NCBI GenBank assembly: GCA_937138475.1
Contig: CAKZPD010000028.1
Location: forward strand, 1 to 64,000
Direction: 5' to 3'
Length of the DNA: 64,000 bases
Source of the DNA: an uncultured Sulfitobacter sp.
GTDB taxonomy: Bacteria; Pseudomonadota; Alphaproteobacteria; Rhodobacterales; Rhodobacteraceae
Shown one piece after another: positions 60,528 to 64,000 of the stretch. Every line of letters starts with the position of its first letter. The stretch's first letter is position 1. The notes below the pieces were generated by a model that was not told the DNA's origin, ran no database searches, and saw only the letters and a list, made by a program, of their open reading frames with translations. Position numbers and translations under genes: made by a program.

Positions 60528-61586
60528 ATGACAATTCATACCCCCGATATGGGTGGTGCAACCATGCACACCCAAAGCGCGCGGCCAGCCGCAGCATGGG
60601 TCAAGATTCTTGCCCAATACCGCGAGCCAAATACCGCACGTTCGGTGTTTGAGGTTGCGGTCAGCCTGTTGCCGTTCCTGGCGATCTGGGCGCTGGCCTG
60701 GTGGGCGCTTAGCTTTAGCGCCTTGCTGGCGTTTGCTTTGGCGGCGGTGAATGGCCTGTTCTTGGTGCGGCTGTTTTGTATTCAGCACGATTGCGGTCAC
60801 GGGGCGTTCTTTCACAACCGATTTCTCAGCGATTGGACCGGGCGCCTGCTGGGGGTTTTGACGCTGACGCCTTATGACGTGTGGCGCAAGTCGCATTCGA
60901 TGCATCATTCCGCAGCGGGCAATCTGGACCGGCGCGGGATGGGGGATGTGATGACCTTGACCGTATCGGAATACCGGGCCAGAAGCGCCTTTGGGCGGCT
61001 GAAATACCGGCTGTATCGCAACCCGTTCGTGCTGTTTGTTCTGGGGCCGGCGTATCTGTTTTTTCTTGAAAACCGGCTGCCGCACGGTCAGTTGCGCAAA
61101 AGCTGGCAGTGCTGGACAAGTGCCTTGGCCACCAATGCCGCGCTGGCGCTGCTGGTTTTGGGGGTCGTGTATTTCGGCGGGCTGTCGTTGCTGTTTGTCG
61201 TGTTCATCCCCACCACATTGATCGCCGCGACCTTGGGGGTTTGGTTGTTCTATGTTCAGCACCAGTTTGAGAACACCCATTGGGATATCGCCGAAAACTG
61301 GAGCCTGCACGAAGCGGCGCTGCTGGGGTCATCCCATTACGTTATGCCGGCCATATTGCAGTGGTTTACGGCCAATATCGGTATTCACCATGTGCACCAT
61401 CTTTACAGCCGCATCCCGTTTTATCGCCTAAGCGAGGTCATTCGCGATCACGCCGAGCTGGCCCAGGCGCAACGGCTGAGCATCCGCGAAAGCATCGCCT
61501 GTGCGCGGCTGCACCTGTGGGATGAACATCAGCGCAAGCTGTTGTCCTTTGGTCAGATGCGCCGCGCCTATGGGGCGATCGCCTGA
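60528..61586 (+). CDS. Membrane fatty acid desaturase
   Basis: This 352-residue protein has the three histidine boxes of membrane desaturases: HDCGHGAFFH, HSMHHS and a C-terminal HHVHH. It has about four membrane helices. It introduces a double bond into acyl chains of lipids, with position (e.g. delta-12) uncertain. ATG 60528 is chosen; 60564 is an alternative. It follows the tauABC terminator and is independent of it. Confidence 0.83.
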   Translation: MTIHTPDMGGATMHTQSARPAAAWVKILAQYREPNTARSVFEVAVSLLPFLAIWALAWWALSFSALLAFALAAVNGLFLVRLFCIQHDCGHGAFFHNRFLSDWTGRLLGVLTLTPYDVWRKSHSMHHSAAGNLDRRGMGDVMTLTVSEYRARSAFGRLKYRLYRNPFVLFVLGPAYLFFLENRLPHGQLRKSWQCWTSALATNAALALLVLGVVYFGGLSLLFVVFIPTTLIAATLGVWLFYVQHQFENTHWDIAENWSLHEAALLGSSHYVMPAILQWFTANIGIHHVHHLYSRIPFYRLSEVIRDHAELAQAQRLSIRESIACARLHLWDEHQRKLLSFGQMRRAYGAIA

Positions 61587-61594
61587 ACGCCAAC

Positions 61595-63715
61595 CTAGCG
61601 TTTAGGCGCCTTTTTCGGGGCAGGCTTGCCGCCGGTTTTGCCGCGCTTGTGCGGCGGTTCAAAACGCTTTGACGGATCTGCCGCGCGGCGTTTTGCGGCG
61701 TCGGCGTTTGGGCGTTCATTTGGTTTTGCGTGGGCGGCAGGTTTGGCGCCGCCCTTGGCCGGACGGTCGGTGCCGGTTGTTGCGGCGCGGTTGTCCTTGG
61801 TCCAGACGGGTTTGGCGCGCTCAGCCTTTGGTTTGGGCGCCGCCCCCGGTTTCATCGCGGAACGTTCGGTCTTGTGCGATTTTGGCGGCTTGTGCCCTTT
61901 GGGCGCAGCGGCGGGTTTGTGCCCCTTGGGCGCAGCGGCGGGTTTATAAGGCTTGGCGGTCGCTTCGCCGCGCGGGGTTTCGGCGCGCGGGGCGTCGGAT
62001 TTGCCCGCAGCGGGGGCCGGACGTTCGCGCAGCGGGTCAAACCGTTTGCCTTGCGGGCGATCGGTGTTTGTCGGTCTTGGTCCGCGTGGCCCTGTGGGTT
62101 TTGGGCCGCGCCCCGGTTTGCCTTTGTTGTCGCGATCCAGGTTGGGTGCCTTGTCAAGGCGGGTCAGCTTGGCGCCCCCTTCAAGGGCCATATCCGGGCC
62201 GATGGCCGCCAGGAAGTGATCGGCGCGGCTGGCCAGAACTTCGATAAAGCTGTGCGAGGGCTGCACGCGGATTGCCCCGATGTCATCTTTGGTCAGATCG
62301 CCCATGCGGCACAACATCGGCAACAGGACGCGCGGTTCGGCATCATCGTTGCGCCCCAGCGATACAGAAAACCACACCGATGGGCCAAAGGCCGGGCGGG
62401 GGCGGCTGTCATCGCTGCTGGCTGGGTCCGACAGTTCTTCCGGGGCGGATTGACGGGCATTATAGAGGCTGACAAAACCTGCCGCCAACTGTTCGGGGCT
62501 GAACGTCGCCAGCAGCGTGTCGGCAAAGCTTTGCGCGTCGTCAGGCAGTGGGGTGCTCCAGGCGGGATCGGCCAAAAGGCGTTCCTGGTCCTGGGCCATG
62601 ACCTCGGCTGCGGATGGGGGATCGGCCCATTCCACCTTGAGTTTCGCCCAACCGATCAGACGATTGGCCTTGCCGCGCATCTTGGGCGGCACGATCAGCG
62701 CTGAAACCCCCTTGCGCCCGGCGCGGCCGGTGCGGCCCGACCGATGCAGCAGCGTGTCGGAATTGCTGGGCAGGTCGGCATGGATAACCAGTTCCAGATT
62801 GGGCAGGTCGATGCCGCGGGCGGCCACATCTGTGGCGACACAGACCCGGGCCCGCCCGTCGCGCAAGCTTTGCAAGGCGTTGCTGCGTTCGGATTGGGTC
62901 AATTCCCCGGACAGGGCCACAACCGAAAAGCCCCGGTTGGTAAACCGGGTGGTCAGCCGGGCCACAGCCGCGCGGGTGTTGCAAAAGACGATGGCGTTCT
63001 TGGCCTCGTAATACCGCAGCACATTGATGATGGCGTTTTCTGTATCACGCGGATGGGTGTTCAGCGCGCGGTATTCGATATCGCTGTGCTGCTTGGCTTC
63101 GCCGGCGGTCGAAATCCGCTTGGCGTCCTTTTGATAGCTTTGCGCCAATTTGGCGATGGCCGCAGGCACCGTGGCGGAAAACAGCAAAGTCCGGCGGGAT
63201 TCGGGCGCTTCTGAAAGAATAAACTCGAGCTCTTCGCGAAAGCCAAGGTCAAGCATCTCATCTGCTTCGTCCAGAACAACGGCGCGCAGGGCGGTCATGT
63301 CGATGTTGCCGCGCTTGATGTGATCGCACAGACGTCCGGGTGTTGCCACAACCACATGGGCCCCGCGTTCCAGCGCACGCCGTTCGGCGCGGCTGTCCAT
63401 CCCCCCCACGCACGAGGTAACAACCGCCCCGGCCTTGGCATAAAGCCAGCTCAGCTCGCGGGTGACCTGCATGGCCAATTCGCGGGTCGGCGCAATGATC
63501 AAGGCCAGCGGGCTGGCGGCGGGGGGAAACATCGTGGCATCGCCAAGCAGCGTCGGCGCAATGGCCAGGCCAAACCCAACCGTCTTGCCCGACCCTGTCT
63601 GCGCCGAAACCAAAAGATCGCTGCCAAGCAGATCGGGGTCGGTGACGGCCTGTTGCACAGGTGTCAAAGTGTCATAGCCCTGCTGGGCAAGTGCGTCGGA
63701 AAGCGTCTGGATCAC
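61595..63715 (-). CDS. DEAD-box RNA helicase with a DbpA-like domain and a basic tail
   Basis: This 706-residue protein has the Q motif (GYDTLTPVQQAVTDP), motif I AQTGSGKTVGFGLAI, DEADEMLDLGF, SATVPA and HRSGRTGRAGRKG. A DbpA-type RNA-binding domain follows near 450-520. The last 170 residues are a Lys/Pro/Ala/Arg-rich tail with two APKGHKPAA repeats. It is likely a ribosome-assembly or RNA-decay helicase. It converges with the desaturase gene. Confidence 0.88.
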   Translation of the reverse strand: MIQTLSDALAQQGYDTLTPVQQAVTDPDLLGSDLLVSAQTGSGKTVGFGLAIAPTLLGDATMFPPAASPLALIIAPTRELAMQVTRELSWLYAKAGAVVTSCVGGMDSRAERRALERGAHVVVATPGRLCDHIKRGNIDMTALRAVVLDEADEMLDLGFREELEFILSEAPESRRTLLFSATVPAAIAKLAQSYQKDAKRISTAGEAKQHSDIEYRALNTHPRDTENAIINVLRYYEAKNAIVFCNTRAAVARLTTRFTNRGFSVVALSGELTQSERSNALQSLRDGRARVCVATDVAARGIDLPNLELVIHADLPSNSDTLLHRSGRTGRAGRKGVSALIVPPKMRGKANRLIGWAKLKVEWADPPSAAEVMAQDQERLLADPAWSTPLPDDAQSFADTLLATFSPEQLAAGFVSLYNARQSAPEELSDPASSDDSRPRPAFGPSVWFSVSLGRNDDAEPRVLLPMLCRMGDLTKDDIGAIRVQPSHSFIEVLASRADHFLAAIGPDMALEGGAKLTRLDKAPNLDRDNKGKPGRGPKPTGPRGPRPTNTDRPQGKRFDPLRERPAPAAGKSDAPRAETPRGEATAKPYKPAAAPKGHKPAAAPKGHKPPKSHKTERSAMKPGAAPKPKAERAKPVWTKDNRAATTGTDRPAKGGAKPAAHAKPNERPNADAAKRRAADPSKRFEPPHKRGKTGGKPAPKKAPKR

Positions 63716-63960
63716 GTGGAACTACCTGTTTGCTTGGCGGCGCGACGGCCGCTGGGCCCGTGGCGGGCGGGCCAAAGGCGGGGATTGCGCTGTCGTTAGG
63801 GCTTTGTGACGCATATGTCGATGGTTTATTGTGGCCAGCGGCCTTGCGCCCAGGACATAACCCGCCCTTTTGCACAGCAACAAGCCGCCCGCGCACCCGG
63901 CCGCTATCCAGCCATGCGCATCCCTGCACAAAGCCTGCCTAAGAATCGGTCAAGGAAATT

Positions 63961-64000
63961 TGGTGGGCGACCCTGGAATCGAACCAGGCGTGCGTCTCCG
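63961..64000 (-). tRNA. tRNA gene, 3' portion (identity not determined)
   Basis: On the minus strand, a T arm CCTGG-TTCGATT-CCAGG is followed by an acceptor 3' strand GTCGCCC, a discriminator A and CCA (63963-63961). The anticodon lies beyond the window, so the amino acid cannot be read. Confidence 0.85.

Overview
The window looks like an alphaproteobacterial chromosome of the Rhodobacteraceae/roseobacter group. This rests on GC-rich coding DNA, a taurine-Xsc-Soe operon, a dihydroxypropanesulfonate (DHPS) cluster with sulfopyruvate decarboxylase, TRAP and tripartite tricarboxylate (TTT) transporters, and the gene order around dapA and mnmD. No database search was possible. Assignments come from motifs, domain layout, gene order and knowledge of the families.

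1-5 kb: the 3' end of a tRNA-Leu(CAG) gene is followed by a small integrative element bounded by a 20-bp imperfect direct repeat (62-81 and 4962-4981). It carries a tyrosine integrase, an AlpA-like excisionase/regulator, a winged-helix protein, a Toprim primase-like protein, a helicase-family remnant, a zinc-ribbon protein and an unknown protein. The integrase has a frame-breaking deletion and the helicase gene has apparently lost its ATPase core, so the element looks like a stranded satellite-type island.

5-19 kb: an accessory dicarboxylate region. It has a fumarate reductase/succinate dehydrogenase-type complex (B-C-D-A), a two-subunit class I fumarase/tartrate dehydratase, a TSUP permease, a LysR regulator, a TTT transporter (TctC-B-A), an L-2-hydroxyglutarate-oxidase-like flavoprotein, a zinc alcohol dehydrogenase and a GabD-type succinate-semialdehyde dehydrogenase. 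Together they could take a C4 hydroxyacid/semialdehyde through succinate and fumarate to malate (inference). 18.8-20.1 kb is debris with an IS66 tnpA remnant.

20-30 kb: a DHPS catabolic island. It holds a LacI regulator with tandem operators, a small membrane protein, a TRAP transporter, HpsN-, HpsO- and HpsP-like dehydrogenases, a UspA protein, sulfopyruvate decarboxylase ComD/ComE and an SlcD-like FMN sulfolactate dehydrogenase. The predicted product is sulfoacetaldehyde. 30.3-32.2 kb holds non-coding sequence and a two-gene AT-rich pair (YbjQ-family protein plus exported coiled-coil protein).

32-46 kb: ordinary housekeeping genes (zntB, fadH-like, rppH, GNAT, adenosine kinase-like, nth, ada-like, OmpA lipoprotein, VOC protein, a split mnmC pair, DMT transporter, slt, dapA).

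46-60 kb: a taurine dissimilation and sulfite oxidation locus. tauR, xsc, pta, soeA, soeB and soeC run on the minus strand. tpa diverges from tauABC. Xsc would also accept the sulfoacetaldehyde made by the DHPS island, so the window encodes routes from both sulfonates to acetyl-CoA and sulfate. A fatty acid desaturase, a DEAD-box helicase and the 3' end of a tRNA gene close the window.
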